A stretch of DNA of 64,000 bases from Acanthornis magna. Taxonomy: Eukaryota > Chordata > Aves > Passeriformes > Acanthizidae. Location of the stretch: positions 5,007,001 through 5,071,000 of the forward strand of contig JAWUZG010000173.1 in assembly GCA_036785705.1 (NCBI GenBank). Direction: 5' to 3'. This document shows, in pieces, positions 12,614 to 26,405 of the stretch. Made by a program: the position numbers and the translations under genes. The notes beneath the pieces were generated by a model. It was given only the letters and a program-made list of their open reading frames with translations. It did not search any database and was not told the origin of the DNA. Numbering within the stretch: position 1 is the stretch's first letter; every line of letters starts with the position of its first letter.

Positions 12614-14408
12614 GTCCTCCGTAACAATCTAGAAAGGCGAAGGATAACACTTTTACCTTCTCATATACTACTTTTATGTCGGTATTTTTGAGTTGTTTTG
12701 TCTTACTTCTTTGCCCCTTCCACCAAATTACCCTAATCCACTTCAATGCCATTTCCCCTTCTGTTCAATCATATCTACCCCTTCATTCTCATTCAAAAAA
12801 ATAATAGGGTCACCTACTACCAATGACTCTGTGGCCTTAAGCAGTAGACAAACATCCTACAGAAAAAATGGGTCCCAGGTATCTGAAAATCAGTAGGAGA
12901 CAGCAGTGACCAAGAAGATTTCTGTTTTCTTCTGGATTTTAGCTTGTTGGTCCACATTTATGATGATGGATACAAACTCCAGAGGGCTGGGATTTTCAAA
13001 GGCTAATGACCTGTCATATTTAGCAACCAAAGCATGGCAGAGTTTTCTAGACTGTGAATTAATTCATTAAAAAAAAGGTGAAAGTTCAAGTTTTATATGA
13101 TAGTATTATGGCTCCTCCTTAATAAATGTATAATTAGATAACTATAGGAAGATTGTATATATAGCAGATACTAATCCATTTAATAAGTTGACTGTCTATA
13201 CTTAATTATGATAATCTCAATGTGCTATTAAATAGACAATCAGGACAAAAGCTTCCCTTAGAGATTTGTCAGTAGTGTTTTAAGAGCTGATATAGTTTAC
13301 CTATTATCCTCCACTAACTCATTAAAGTCTGGGCATAGGACTTTTTTTCTTTCTGTTTTCTGTTCTAATCAGTCCTTATTTCCCTTTTTCACTTCCTATA
13401 CTTACAGCTTGTGTTTCTCTGGGACAAAAAACGAACCTTTATTATTGACATTAATGAGTGATTCTCATACATATTCAGGGCTGAAGAGGTCTCTGAATTT
13501 GATGCAGAGTGATAAAACAACGGCTTGTGTCTCCATCTTCTTAGGTTCTATGAAAGTAGCAAGAGGAAAAAACAATAATAAAAATCAAAAAGAATAGTTA
13601 GCAACTCATAGGAGGGCCATTACAATTCATAAATGAGGGTTACACACTCAATCTCTTTCTCTTTTTATGTATGAAGTGAAATAGATAGAACTCCCACACA
13701 TTTTTTCCTACAGCCACTTTGAATATTGTTCACTCTTGTTGTCAGCTTTGCCAGTGATAAAAGGTTTATTCCACATATTCCCAGGCGATGGTAGAGCAAA
13801 AAGTATACCTAATGTGGCTGTCCAATGCATTGACATTCATATTTAGTCTCTAAAGTCAAGTCATTTCAGAGGAAAGGGGAGTACAATTTGCTATGTAATG
13901 CACTGAGACAATCCTATATCTCTGACTGTGTTTCATGACAGATCTTATAAAAGATCGTAAATTACTATCTGTTGAAATATATGAATTTAATGGATTCCAT
14001 TAATGCACACACCTGCACATAAAAGATTTTGCAAGCCAGAAGATATGATCAGTCAAACAGCTTTAATAGATATTAATTATAGTTGCTCACTATTTATTCC
14101 TCACCACCATAGAAATGTTAAGGTATTTTAATACCTATGCTCTTGGATGGCATGCATAAAACAGGGAAACAGTCCTTTTCTTCTGTGTAATCTATTGGCC
14201 TGTTACCAAATGTTTTAAACTTTCTGTTAGACATTTTCTGAGGCAGGACCCTTCTTTTTCTCCATATACTTCAGAAAAACACAGACAGATTTCTGCACAA
14301 AGCTTTCTGCTCTTCTGCTTCTGAGTCATTTAGACTCAATCCAGACATCTCCAGTTTGAATTTAAATTTGTGAAAAATTTCACTATTTGTTTCAGTATTT
14401 ATTACAAG
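10924..14408. other. Unique AT-rich DNA, no gene recognised
   Basis: No exon, RNA gene or repeat family recognised other than an A14 run (12040-12053) and a short (CTTT)n microsatellite at 12580-12612. Open frames are short and lack any domain signature. Confidence 0.55.
12580..12612. repeat. (CTTT)n microsatellite
   Basis: About eight perfect CTTT units. Its minus-strand reading gives an artefactual Lys/Glu/Arg repeat frame. Confidence 0.95.
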
Positions 14409-15190
14409 TCATAGAATCACAAAATGGTTAGGGCTGAAAAGAGCTTTTGGACATCAATTTGTCCAATCCTAAGGCAGCTTGACTGAGATCTGGTTACACA
14501 GGATTGTGTCCAGTCAGGTTTTTAATGTCTCCAGAGAAAGCTCCACAACTTCTCTGGACAGCCTGTTCCAGCACCTTACCACCCTCACAGTAAAGAAGTT
14601 CTTCACACTCAAATGGGATTTTCTGTGTTTCAGTTTGTTCCCATTGTCTCACTTCCTGGAGTCTGGCCCCATCATTTAGACACCCAGTGTTCAGATACTC
14701 ACACACACTATGAGGCTCCCTCTCAGCTGTCTCTCCTTGAGGCTCCTCAGCCTTTCCTTTCAGAGGGATGTTTCAGGTCCTGAATCATCTTGTAGCTTCC
14801 TCTTAGACCCACTCCAGTGGCTCCTGGTCTTTATTGAACCAAGAAGCCCAGGACTGGGCACACCTGTCCAGATGTGACTCACCAGCCGAGAGCGAAGAGT
14901 GAGGATCACCTCCCTTGACCTGCTGGCCTCACTTTTACAAATGCATCCCAGGATGCCACTGACCTTCCCAGCAGTAAGGGCTCATTGCTGGCTCGTGGAC
15001 AGCCTGGTGTCCACCAGAACACCCACTAGTCCTTCTTCCCACAGCTGCTTTCCAGCAGGTGACCCCCAGCCTGTCCTGGTTCCTGGGGATATTCCTCCCC
15101 AGTTGCAGGACCTGCACTTGCCTTTGCAGAGCTTCATTAGATTCCCCTCTGTCCAGCTCTCCATCTGGTCCAGGTGTTACTGTCCAAATC
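14409..15190 (-). mobile_element. CR1 LINE, 5'-truncated, minus strand
   Basis: The plus strand begins at the complement of the CR1 3' terminus (tcatagaatcacaaaatgg) and continues with ctggacagcctgttccagca, ttgaggctcctcagcctttc, cacctgtccagatgtgactc and ttgacctgctggcctcactt, ending in the C-terminal part of ORF2 (ccagttgcaggacctgcact). The 3' end is intact and the 5' end is truncated inside ORF2. Frame-disrupted. Confidence 0.94.
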
Positions 15191-17140
15191 ACATGAGATG
15201 CTTTAAAAAAGTAAATCCATATTGGTTTTGCCTTACCTAATGAAAAACTGAAAGCCTCAAAACTCAGGTGTTGAAATTAATAAAAGAACCAAAGTAATAC
15301 GCAGCAGATAGACTAAAAATTTACAAATCTGAGGTATTGCCTCAGCAGTGCCAAATTCAATTAAAAAGGTATAAAAATGCAGGACAAAGAATCCTATCAG
15401 CCAAACAAGGATGTACTGTAAACCATCACAGTGACTCTGGCCTCTGGAGTTTGACATGAACACTATGAAGCAAATTATAAACTCATGCAGTCATCTGAGA
15501 AAGATGTAAAATGTGCTCCTATCTCATGTTCTGTCATTACCTGTAACAAAACCAAACAGGACTTGAGTGAGAGACAGTGTGGCTATGGTGACAGCACATT
15601 GCTTGGTTCTTGGAAGGGGATCTGCCCCTGAGTTCCAACTTGTGCTTTTGTTTTCTAGCATGTAAAAGAGCTTAGCTCGATCTAGCCATGTGTTTTAAAG
15701 GGCTTTGAGATATATTGGTGTAAAAAGTAAGACGCTATTAATTACAGACCACAGAGTTTCTTACCCCCTTGGATAATCTCTGACACCACATTTTACTGAA
15801 TTTGCCATGTTATATATGAAAATGCAAATATAAGGTAAAGAAAAATTTAAGCTTAAAGTTAAAATCCCTGTAATTTTTTCAAAACCCATAATGATCCAAG
15901 TTAATGAAAAAATGAAACAATGCAACATATTACATACATAACTGGCAAAAATAGACATAGATTATTAGATCAGCATGGCAGTTACTCTCCTGTTGTCCAC
16001 CTCCGTATTCGTACCTGAGAGTATATGTGAAGTAACAACCTCCACCTCCCAAAAACATAAAGCTACTGTGTGTTATAGATGATGCTAAATCATGAATGAA
16101 AACACTTACTGGAATTATTATCCTAACTGGCATTTGTCATTTGTACTGTCTCCTATCATCCAAAATCTAATTATACATTACTGAGTTTGTCTTGTGGTTC
16201 ATTCTTTTGCTGGATCTCTTTGTATGGGCTTCTTTACCCAGTATCGTTGATAAGTAAATAGAAGTTGAGTATATTGTTTGACATAGATATGTTGCCACAT
16301 AATATACTACTTATTATTTAATACCATTGTTATGGGCTTTTTTATTCTATTATCTGAAAGCATCCCAATATATGCATTTAATTGCTGACCTTCATGACAT
16401 ACAGTGATGGCAATGGCCACAATGTTGGATATCATCAAGTCTGAGTTTTTGACCCATACCTTACATACTGAGCATTCACAACACCCCATTTCTCTATGAA
16501 TTATTGCTCAGATCTTCTGAAATTAGGGAAGAAATAGACATTGCTGAACACAGTCAAAGCGGGCATTTCCAAAATTAGAAATCACTTGGAAAATTCAAGC
16601 ACCATTGTGCTGGCCAGCTTGAATTACTAACTTGTCAAAGGGCAAGGAGGTGTAAAGAAATGGATCTTTTAACTTCAGAAATTGCAATTGTGACACTTGA
16701 CCATTGAGAATGTTAGGTATGGACAATGGTCATAAAGGAAATACTTGATTTTCACTTATGATTAGGATTCTTAACCAAAAAGAAATTAAATTTTTTGAGG
16801 TGTTGGTGATTTTTAATTTTTTTTAAGAGTAAGGAATTTTAAACAAGTACCTTCATGGCCTCTGTTAGGAAGCCTCTGAGTGTCTGGGCCTTTCAAAGCT
16901 TTAAGAAGAGAGTGATACAAAAACTTTAATAACATCAAGTCACAAAAAGTACCTGAGTAGATGGCTCAAAGGCCATTGTTAGAGCTAAAGTTAGCTATTC
17001 CGCAGCACTGCTATTCAGTCTATGTCCTTGCTTCATAATGGTTGGTATAAAATACTCCTTTCATTTGGACTGAAGAGAATTTTTAACTCAGGAAAATACT
17101 GTTCCCCGATGGAAAAGACAGGGCTTGCCTTACATTTTTA
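15191..17140. other. Unique AT-rich DNA, no gene recognised
   Basis: I see no repeat family, RNA gene or coding exon in this interval. Open frames are about 65 codons or shorter and have no recognisable content. Confidence 0.55.
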
Positions 17141-17258
17141 TATGTTATGTTATGTTATGTTATGTTATGTTATGTTATGTTATGTTATGTTATGTTATGT
17201 TATATGTTGTGTCATGTTATGTTATGTTATGTTATGTTATGTTATGTTATGTTATGTT
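17141..17258. repeat. (TATGT)n pentanucleotide satellite
   Basis: Twelve perfect TATGT units (17141-17200), a 14-base imperfect break, then about nine more units to 17258. The plus-strand frame through it (Met-Leu-Cys-Tyr-Val repeats) is an artefact of the five-base period. Confidence 0.97.
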
Positions 17259-18253
17259 GTGTTTTGTTCCATTGTATCACATTACCCCATGTTAAGTTTT
17301 AAGATTTTTATGCTGTGTTCTCTTTCTGAAACCTCGGTAGAATTTGGTGTTCTAGTCCAAAAGAGATCTTGAGAAGTACTTGAAATGAAATTACATTTCA
17401 GTTAAATCAGATATATTTATAGCTAAGTATAGCCTTTCACACTTTTCTGAATGCCAGTCTGGATCTGTGACATTATTTCCTGACAATAGGAATGATTCAG
17501 AAACAGAGCTGTATATCCCATTAATACTGAGAGTTGGAAACATTGCCTAAAAGTACTCCATATTTTGTCTACTTTGGAGATAAATTGGTTGTGTCACTCT
17601 AGAGCAAGACTTTCCACATTGTTATCAAGCCTGGGAATAATCCTAGTCATTGGATCATGGAATACTCTGTTACAAGCAGAAACCACAATTCCGAGATCTG
17701 GCAAAATGGCAATATTTTCACGATGTTCTAGCACTAACTACAAGATTAGGCTGTTCAATAAAAACTTAAATGTCTATGCATGGTGAGATTGTTCTTTTAA
17801 TAAAGTCAGCAATCAAACAGGTTACCAGTAGGGCCAAAAACACTCAGAAGAAATGATCTCATTGCAAAAATCTGCTTTTGCTAGTGTCCACCTTACCACT
17901 TTCATTTTAAGTTGTCATTAGAAGCATGTTTCTTCATTCTTCAGAAGCAAATTTCAAAAAAGTCTACTCATCTTTTAAGCCCAAAATTAGTCCAATTCTT
18001 ACAAAAGTAATAAGAAAGTGGAACTGATATTCAGCTAGCATAAACTGACATAGTCTCATTAAATGTAATTAATCTACTCCAATTATCGTTATCTGAAGTT
18101 CAAGACCTCCAATTGAAATAACGTTTTCATTGATCTATTAAATGAAAAAGAAAAAGGTCTGTCTGCATGTCCAGCTGTGTCGTTATCTGCATAACACTCT
18201 ACTTACACAGACAAAGTTTTTTCATTAAATATTTGGTAAAAGACTGTAGCACT

Positions 18254-18303
<50 letters not shown>

Positions 18304-19090
18304 AGCCCATTTTTAGACAACACTGGAAACAAACACATCTTTTCATCATGGAGGGTGGGGGGAAGGGAGGAGGGCATGCAGGGAAGACAAAAAAGAAACC
18401 AAAGTCAGTATTTTATGTTCAAGTCTTTGTCACAATAAACTGCTTTCTGATGAGCCCATTGGTAATACAAGGTCAAGAATGATGAAAAAAAAAGTGGGAA
18501 AATATTTCTTCACTCTCAAAGTATCTCTATTCACTTAGCTTAATTAGCAAAGGAGAAAGTTTGTTATGGTAATTTGGAAACATTGAAATTTTTTTTACTA
18601 ATTTTCTTCTCAGGAATAGGCAGAAGAAAGAGAGTGTAGAGAAACACTGAACAAAATAATAACGCTTGAAACAGACAGTGGAATATGCAAATATTGTCAA
18701 CTGAACAAGTACAGCATTGTGTGAAGAATAAGCAAAAAACTTCTATTTCATCTAAATCCAACATACATCCTTAAATTAGTTAAAAAGGCATATCATTTAC
18801 AGCTAACCCCTTCCCCCACTCCCTCATTATCTCTTACTTATGCTTTAATAAATTAGCTAAGATTAGAGTAGAATGACAGACTATACTGGCTGCAGTCTGA
18901 GGTTGTTTAGGAGTTTGGCTACATAAATTATGCATAATGTCAGGATTTTGTACACATCACTGGAAATTTCCTTGTTTTCCACATTTAGACAAGAACCCAG
19001 GGATATCCAACAAAAGGTTTATGTTGCTGTTACTAATTTCATTGGAATAAATGAGTCCATTGCAGGAAAAAAAGTCTATAGTGTCCATCA
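17259..19090. other. Unique AT-rich DNA with a long poly-A
   Basis: No gene recognised. The notable item is an uninterrupted A42 run at 18259-18300. A G-rich stretch follows at about 18350-18372. Confidence 0.55.
18259..18300. repeat. A42 homopolymer
   Basis: Forty-two consecutive A residues. Upstream sequence does not resemble any mRNA or retroelement that I recognise, so I cannot call a processed pseudogene. Confidence 0.95.
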
Positions 19091-19190
19091 GGACATGGCC
19101 CTGGCATGTAACCAGCTACAGATGTGACAAGGGTTGGATCAGACGATCTCCAGAAATACCTGCCAATCTCAGCCTTTCAATGATCTGCGA
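19091..19190 (+). mobile_element. CR1 3' tail, plus strand
   Basis: A short degraded CR1 3' end: gacaagggttggatcagacg, atctccagaaatacctgcca and atctcagcctttcaatgatc match the normal ending (gggttggaccagatgatctc, then ccttccaatctcag, then the octamer). Preceded by a weak match to the region just upstream. Confidence 0.78.
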
Positions 19191-22100
19191 AAACTCAGCA
19201 CAAGATGCCTTTTCTGAACTCTTGCAAGTTACTATTTTTGCCTTGCACTGAAACTTGGAAGAATAATGGCCCTTCTGGGAAGATGTTTTTGCTTTTGTAT
19301 ATTTTACATATTTATTTACTGTAAAGTAAGCTGACTTTCAGTGCATGCCCATCAGCAGGTGTGGCAGAAAAGTCCTCTTTTTATTTGTGGAGTGATGAAG
19401 ACGACCAGTCTTTAACAGTTTATTTTCAGTGGAAAAAAGTTTATGACATTAGATTTCTATTTCATAATGCTCAGATTTATGACGGGCAGTAAAATCATAC
19501 AGTGGGTCTTAATGTAAGAGTTATTTAGTGACACCAGAGTTACCAGACATCATGTTATTATGGTATTCACAAAGCTAACATTGCAACTCTCAGCCTTGCT
19601 AGAAAATGTACTGAAAACCAAGTTGTGGGATTTTCATCACTGAACATACATTTTTCCACAGATAGGTGAGTCCTTTTAAAAGTATGGGAACTGTATCAAC
19701 AGAATAAAACATTTCAGGTGACGTGGCAGTTACAACCCTTCAGCTGAAGGGTGGCCAGGATATTTTTATCTAAATTAAGATAGTGGAAAGTAAAGTCATT
19801 AAACCCTTCTCTGAACATATATAAAAGACAGAAAAAAACTTCACTTTCAATTCCAACACGATGGATGCAGAAAGTTTTATAAAGCACACTTTTATATACA
19901 TTTATTTCCACATGAGATTTGAATTAAAAGCAAGTCTTAATCCCTAAAGCTGCAGAGAATCCTGGTTTCTACCAATTTCAATTTCAATTAGCTGCTCATA
20001 TATTTATATGAAGCTCTTTAAAAGTATTTATCCGTTATGTACTGACTGCTCCTCTAACACTAAGGGTATCTTGTCTGGTCCAGAAATCAATGAAAAAAAA
20101 TCAGTAGTAACATTCTCAAGAATTTCTGAATCCTTATCATGACATATGCCAGGAAATTCTTGCAAATACTGTATTTCTGTGCCCAGATCTGGTCACTGCA
20201 TGTGTCAAATGGATGGTAAGTGAAGTATCTACCTGGTTCTGATCATATTACACACTCTCCAAGGCTTGGACTATATGTATTTTTCATCCTGCACAATACT
20301 GAGCAGATGGAACTTGATTGTCAAAAGCCCTCAGCAGCCAATATGCTGAGTACTTTGTAAAGCCTTTCCTGTGGCTGAAAAGGGGAAAAAAAGTGAAGAG
20401 AGTATTTTACTGCCTCAATTACCGTCCACTCTTAATGAGCTCCCATCTAGAAAATGCACTGCCTAGTGTTTGAAAGGAAAAAAAACCCAACACTTCTGTT
20501 CCTTTCTGTTTTATAAGATGTGTCAATGGCCCAGTTAGACATAAGTTCTCCTTATGTACAATTTATATAAATTAAAATATAAAAATAGACATAGATGTCT
20601 ATGTCAATGCATGGGTATTAGTGTGTGCTTGTGTATGTACATATTCCATCTGTGTATATTTTTAAATATGCAAACAGAATCCTTTTTACTCTCTCAGTAG
20701 AAGTTGTTATAGTCTCCCATAGCAACAACTCACAGATAAAGATTCTCACATCAAACCAAATTGTACATCGAGGATGCTGCTCACTGTTATGCCAACATTA
20801 TAGGTCTGATTTAAATCCATAGAATTAAGGAGTTTCCCAGTGCAAGTCTAAGCTCAGCTCACCAGCCTATGATATAGCCACACATATGGCAAATAACATC
20901 ATGTCTTCTTTTTGACATAGAAAAATGAGTTACAGGGTGAATGGCAGGTTTTATGCCAAATTTCCTAACTTTTGTGTGTTTAAATCTTCCACCAAATGCT
21001 AATATTATGGAAACTACTGTTTTGATGTTTGAGGACACATCCAGTCCTTCTGGATGCAGTTACATTCTGTTTCTCTTGGTTTGGGGGAATTTCTTCTCCT
21101 GAATGGCCAGCTCAGTTGAACAGCATAAAATAGAAAGACACTTCCTTCTGGCAGGACAGGTGGAAATTTTATGCTCCAGGACTGTTCAATAATGATCTTT
21201 GGCTGCATTCATAAACACAGACACAGCAGCCAGCTATTAATGTAGAGGCATGCAACATGGAAAATGAAATTCATGACTCTCCATCCTTTCACACACACTC
21301 TTCATTAGCAGAAACTCTTCAATATTGTCAGCACTGCACAGCACATGGTTTCTGCCTCAGCTTTGAGCCCCTAAAAGAAATGAAGTTAAAACCATCTTTC
21401 ATCGTCTGAAACAAGCAGACAGAAGGCATCAAAATTTTCAATACTGAAGTTCATAGCCAATGCAGGAGAAGACACCCACAATTTCACTTCAGTGATATTT
21501 CTCTTTTGACTTGCTTTTCTCAATCTCAGAGTTCACACTTTTGTGGAAGAATTGCATACCTGTCTGGGGCGCCACCTTTGTTGATTGCTGTTGTTTTTTG
21601 GGTTACTTTGTAATTGAAGTGCTCATTTCCAATGTTTGGGTTTTTTTGTTTTATCCTTTTGTTGTTATTGTCGTGTTTGTTGTTGTCACTTTTAGAAGCT
21701 GAATGAATAATTTAGAACTGTGAAGTGTATTGATGGTTTAGTTCTTTGTTGGGACTGGGATATTACAAAGGACATTTACAAGTAAAGTAACATAACCTTT
21801 TCTCCTTTCAAAATCTCTCAGAAATATATCAAATATTTTCTCAGGAACAGAAAAGAAATATATTCAAGACTAAACAAAACCACAAGATTTTTATTTTCTT
21901 CTTTAAAAAGTTAAATAATTAACCTTAGAAATTTTAATTTGAATAAAAGTTAAAAGAATCATATGAATCATATGAAAAGATATCAGAACATCCCTCATCA
22001 TGCCTTTCCTTTCTTATAATATAAAAATCATTAAGTTATTTGAAGAAGAAAGTTTAAGGCGATTTCACATATGTATTTCAATGTATGTACACAAATTATT

Positions 22101-23985
22101 TCCTGCTACAATCACTTCAAGGGCTTTAACTCTTTCCAAACAACAATCTACCCTTCAAAAACTATCTTGAATATTACTTTCTTAAATTAAGAAAAACCCC
22201 AAAACTGAAAACCCAGAAATAACTACCTATTGAACTTGATAATATATTTATACTTGAGTGTTTTATTTTGAGTTACCGCTGCACAATATAGTAAGCATAA
22301 AAATTAATTTCTCTACTTCTTATTCAAATTCAGTATTTAAAAAAAAAAAAGCCAAACCAATAAAACATTCATTGGGACAGAGGTTTTCAAAATTCAGAAT
22401 TTAAGTTTACAAGCCTTTTAGTATTAATCTTATTCCTCCACAGTTTCAACTCCAAACTTTGTGCTTTAATCTCTGAAGTCAATGTCTCTGTTTCCTCCTG
22501 TGTGGGACACTGATGGATTTGGATTTTTAAGACTACAAAGCTGATTCTCAAGTCAAAGGGTCTTTCTGTGTTCCTGTTCATGTCACTGACTAAAACAGAG
22601 GGTTTGTTTTTTTTCCTGCACCTGAACTTCCTCTCTAAAGTAGTGAAATTTTGCTCCAGACTGAATCCTGAGAGCAAAGTCAGGTTGTGCAAAGAGTTGT
22701 CCATGGAATATAATGTGGACAAAATTGACCTGTCCATCTGACACAGATGATACATTGCATGGCCTTGGGTGAATCATTTTCTATGTTTGGTCTTTCTCTC
22801 CTGTAAACCAGAAATAATGATACTTCCACACTTCCATTGTAAAGACATAATATAAAAATAGGTAAACAGGTCACATACAGGTTCAGTTGTTTGAGTGTCT
22901 CGTCTCTCACAGTGGCAGTAGCAGGTCTGGATGGATGAGAAGGACAAGGCAACCAGTAATATCTCCCCTCACTATCTCTCCTCAGGCTCTGGCAGGAGGG
23001 AAGACAAAATCCTTACAATTTCCAGAGCCAAATCTTGAATCTACCTTATTTTGCTTTACAATTTTTAATGGGCTTTCCCCTGGTTCTGCAAATGAACTTA
23101 CCTGAAAGCAATTTAACTATTTTTCAGTTTTGGCCTATGCTATATTTTGTGGCAAGAAGTCCCACAACTGTATTACCTGTACTGCTAAAGAATGACGTAG
23201 TATAGAAAAACAAAATAATTTCTTTGTGCTTGCCTTTACCTGCATGCTTAATAAATAAAGGGAGTGAGAACTGTTGAATAATGACAAATATTAGCCTTAT
23301 ATTAAAGGAAAATATCAGTGTACACCTTTGCTTTTGTCATTTTTTAAAGTAATATTGACTGGCATATGAAGGTACATGTGAAATATACATGATTCAAAGA
23401 ATATATTTTTATCAGAATTTAGGAGGGGGAAATTAACCTATCTTTCTATTTCCTCTTCCTTTTACACATCCTCCCTCACCCTGTTCCAAGGGAATATCTG
23501 CTCAAAAGGAAAATAGATTATGAGGTATTTAATCTATATGACATATTATCTTATTTTTCAAAAGACAATTTTTAAGATAAATAACTGAAATAATTTTATG
23601 CTCTCCACTTATGCACATGACCACTCAGTTATGCCTATCTCATCTTCAAAAAGTTCCCTAATATTTCAGGCTCTTGCTATTTTTTGTTATTGCCTTCATA
23701 ACTTAAGAGCATCTGCAAGACCCAGATTATTAGTTATGCCTGACTTTTCTAGGAGCTCACACCTTCGCGCCCTTGCCCCATTATTTGGTCATTGAGTAGA
23801 GACTAGAGGTTGTGATCACTGCCCACTCTTATAAAGAGATGTGTCTTCCCTGTCTTTAATGTTAAATATTTAAGTGTCTAAATATGACTGTATCAGACTG
23901 TCCTTCTTGTGGATATGTTCAAGAGGAGATTCACTGAATCATAAGAGAGAAACTGAGAAACTAATCACTGAGAAAGGACAAATTA
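19191..23985. other. Unique AT-rich DNA, no gene recognised
   Basis: No exon or RNA gene recognised. There is a T/G-rich patch at about 21580-21690, a small tandem copy of gaatcatat (21957-21974), and an unrecognised 122-codon minus-strand open frame (22387-22755) without a domain signature. Confidence 0.55.
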
Positions 23986-24052
23986 TGAGGTTGGACTTGA
24001 TGTCCTTTTGTATTCCTTCCAGCTGAGGATATTCTATGGTTTTATGCTATGA
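23986..24052 (+). mobile_element. CR1 3' tail, plus strand
   Basis: Only the last part of a CR1 remains: aggttggacttgatgtcc, then ccttccagctgaggatattc, then two degenerate octamers (tctatggttttatgctatga). Noncoding relic. Confidence 0.82.
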
Positions 24053-26339
24053 TTTGCCCTAGGAAAGTGTCAGTAGAATCTCTATTTCCATCTTTCGTTA
24101 TATCCATCCAGTTTACTAAATTTCAGATTACTAACTTCTGAGGAAATCAGGAGTATTTAGATGGCTAAAATTCTGTAAGAGCTAGTGGTTCTTCACGGAT
24201 ATTTGCAGCACACAGCAAAGTGGGGTCTTCACTTCTAGCCCTTCTAGGCAGTGCTGTGACCTCAGCAGGAACATGGTTATTGCATGGACAGAAGCCATTC
24301 CTGATCCTACTTTCAGCCACGAGTCCCTCCAGGCTGTATCAACAGTTTTGTTCAAGTGAGATCTGCAGGATTCAACCACAAAACCAGGCTAGAAGCTCTC
24401 TCACATCTATATCCTGATGAACCTGGGAGAGGATAATATTTGGACATCAAGAAGGGAGATAGAGATTAAAGGGTAAAGAGATGTGAAAAGGGTAGAACAA
24501 CACAGAAAGCAGATGGATTAACGTGCTCAACGGAATATTAAACCAGTGCAAATTAAAATGTTCCTTTGAGTGATGCCATGCATTAATGTACACCATGGTA
24601 CCTGCTGTTCTCTTGCATTCCCTCCCTTTCATTGTCCATTCAGCAAATCCTGGTTTTATTCTCAAACTCTTCCTGATGGATTTTCAAACTCTGGGGCCTT
24701 CCAAAGCAAAACCATACCATTCTCCCACCACCTCTTTCTCATGTTGTCTTTCAGTCTCGTGGGACTCCTCCTTTGCTCGAGCTCTGCAGAAATTATCTGC
24801 TAATGGGGGTGAAACTCTAAGGGAGAGAGGGGCCAAACACTTGCAGAATTACCACTGCTATGAGCAAAGATTTAGCTAAACATTTATTTAAAGCTTTTAA
24901 CTTGAACAATTCTTATGAAAATCAGTGGAAAAGGAGTTTCATAGAAAATTAAATGCCCTCAGCTCCCTGTGCATGAGCCAAATCAATCAGGAAGCCACAG
25001 AGATGAAGTTAACACAAATTTTGTTAGCACATGGCCCAGGCATTGACAGGGGCATTGACATTAAAATACATGTATTATGTAATATGTTAAACCTAAAGGT
25101 AGAGTGCCTGATTTAGGAAGCTCTTAAAGCTTGCATTCACATAGGTTGTTTAGAAAGGCTCATGATGGTCTTACACTTTTTTGTTCTTGTTCTCAAGTCC
25201 AGCAAAAGAAAGACTATAGGGCCGCCTCAACATGCACCCCAGTTCTTTGTAGCTTCTATTTTATTTTCATATTTTAATTTCCAGCACAAGAAAACAAGTC
25301 TTCTTAAAGATTTATGTATCAATAGTCATTTAGGTTTAACTCAACAATTCCATTCTGCACTGCTTATGAAGAACAAGCAAAACTTTCCTGTATGGGTTTC
25401 AACAAGAAAAAGCAGGAATATCCTGCACTAGCAAGACCTGATTGGTTTTTTTTTTATGTTGTCTTTTGTTTGTTTGCTCATGAACAACCTAAGTAGCAGC
25501 TGTTTAGCCTTCCTCTCCCTTACCAATAAAACAAACAATAAACCTGGTCTTCCAGACACTGGAAATTGACATTTCAAAGGATTTTTAAGCATCTTGACAG
25601 CTGGCTGGTCTGACATGACACAAGCAGTGTGAGAAGCAAGTGCAGCCTATAATTTGATTTCAAATCCTGACCTTTCCAACAGTCACCTACTTCAGTCATA
25701 TAAAAAACGATAATTGCTATTAGTAATTGAGGTGGCAATTAGGTCTGTTATTTCACGATTTTTAAAATTATTATTATTTAAATTTATTTCAGTTCCAAAA
25801 ATCAAATTGGAGTCATAAGATGTTTTAAGGGAAATTTCTCATGAAATGAAGAAGTTATACATTTTGTTGCAGAAACACTAGAATAAAGAATTTTCATCTT
25901 ATTTTAATCTTTAATTTAATTTTAAATAACTTTTTTCCTAACACTGATTTAGATGGAAAAGAAAAAAAAGAAGCAAATTGCATCTTAATGATCTCTTCTC
26001 TGACCCATTCCAAGCCTCAGTTTTGTTTCTCTCATGTCTTTAACCAATCTCAGGTGGAATCTGTAAACATTTACACCGTTAGAAAAAACAACTATAAAGT
26101 TAAGTACAGTTTCAGGATTTTTAACCTCAATCAGCACACAAAAGTATTGGACTAAACTTTGGATAAGAACCACAACATATACATGAAGAGAGCAAAAGCT
26201 CTGAACCTTTGAAATTTCCCCTTTGATGTTTAATTCTATCTAAAATAGAGGATATAGTATGCCCTGTACTGAGGAAAATAGGGACTTTTGTCAGAGGAAA
26301 CAAGAAATAATCCACAGACTTTTTCACTAATGAATCTGA
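24053..26339. other. Unique AT-rich DNA, no gene recognised
   Basis: Nothing recognised beyond ordinary A/T runs. Open frames of up to 97 codons (24586-24879) have no recognisable content. Confidence 0.55.
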
Positions 26340-26405
26340 CGCCTGCTCTAAAAAGTTAATGAAAAGTCTCTCCATTGAATTCCATGGGCTTTGGAGCAAA
26401 CCCCA
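26340..26405. mobile_element. Fragment of ancient palindromic MITE-like element
   Basis: The right half (agtctctccattgaattcca followed by tgggctttggagcaaacccc) matches a palindromic repeat type common in old amniote DNA, where a 'cattgacttcaatgggctttggatcaggcc' type arm faces its own complement. The left arm (cctgctctaaaaagttaatg) is much eroded. This is a weaker copy than the one at 53.3 kb. Confidence 0.5.

Noticed and set aside
17022..17372. 116-codon frame with Met-Leu-Cys-Tyr-Val repeats
   Set aside because: Artefact of the five-base TATGT satellite, which rotates through the frame without stops.
18120..18300. Processed pseudogene ending in A42
   Set aside because: No recognisable coding or UTR sequence upstream and no convincing target-site duplication.
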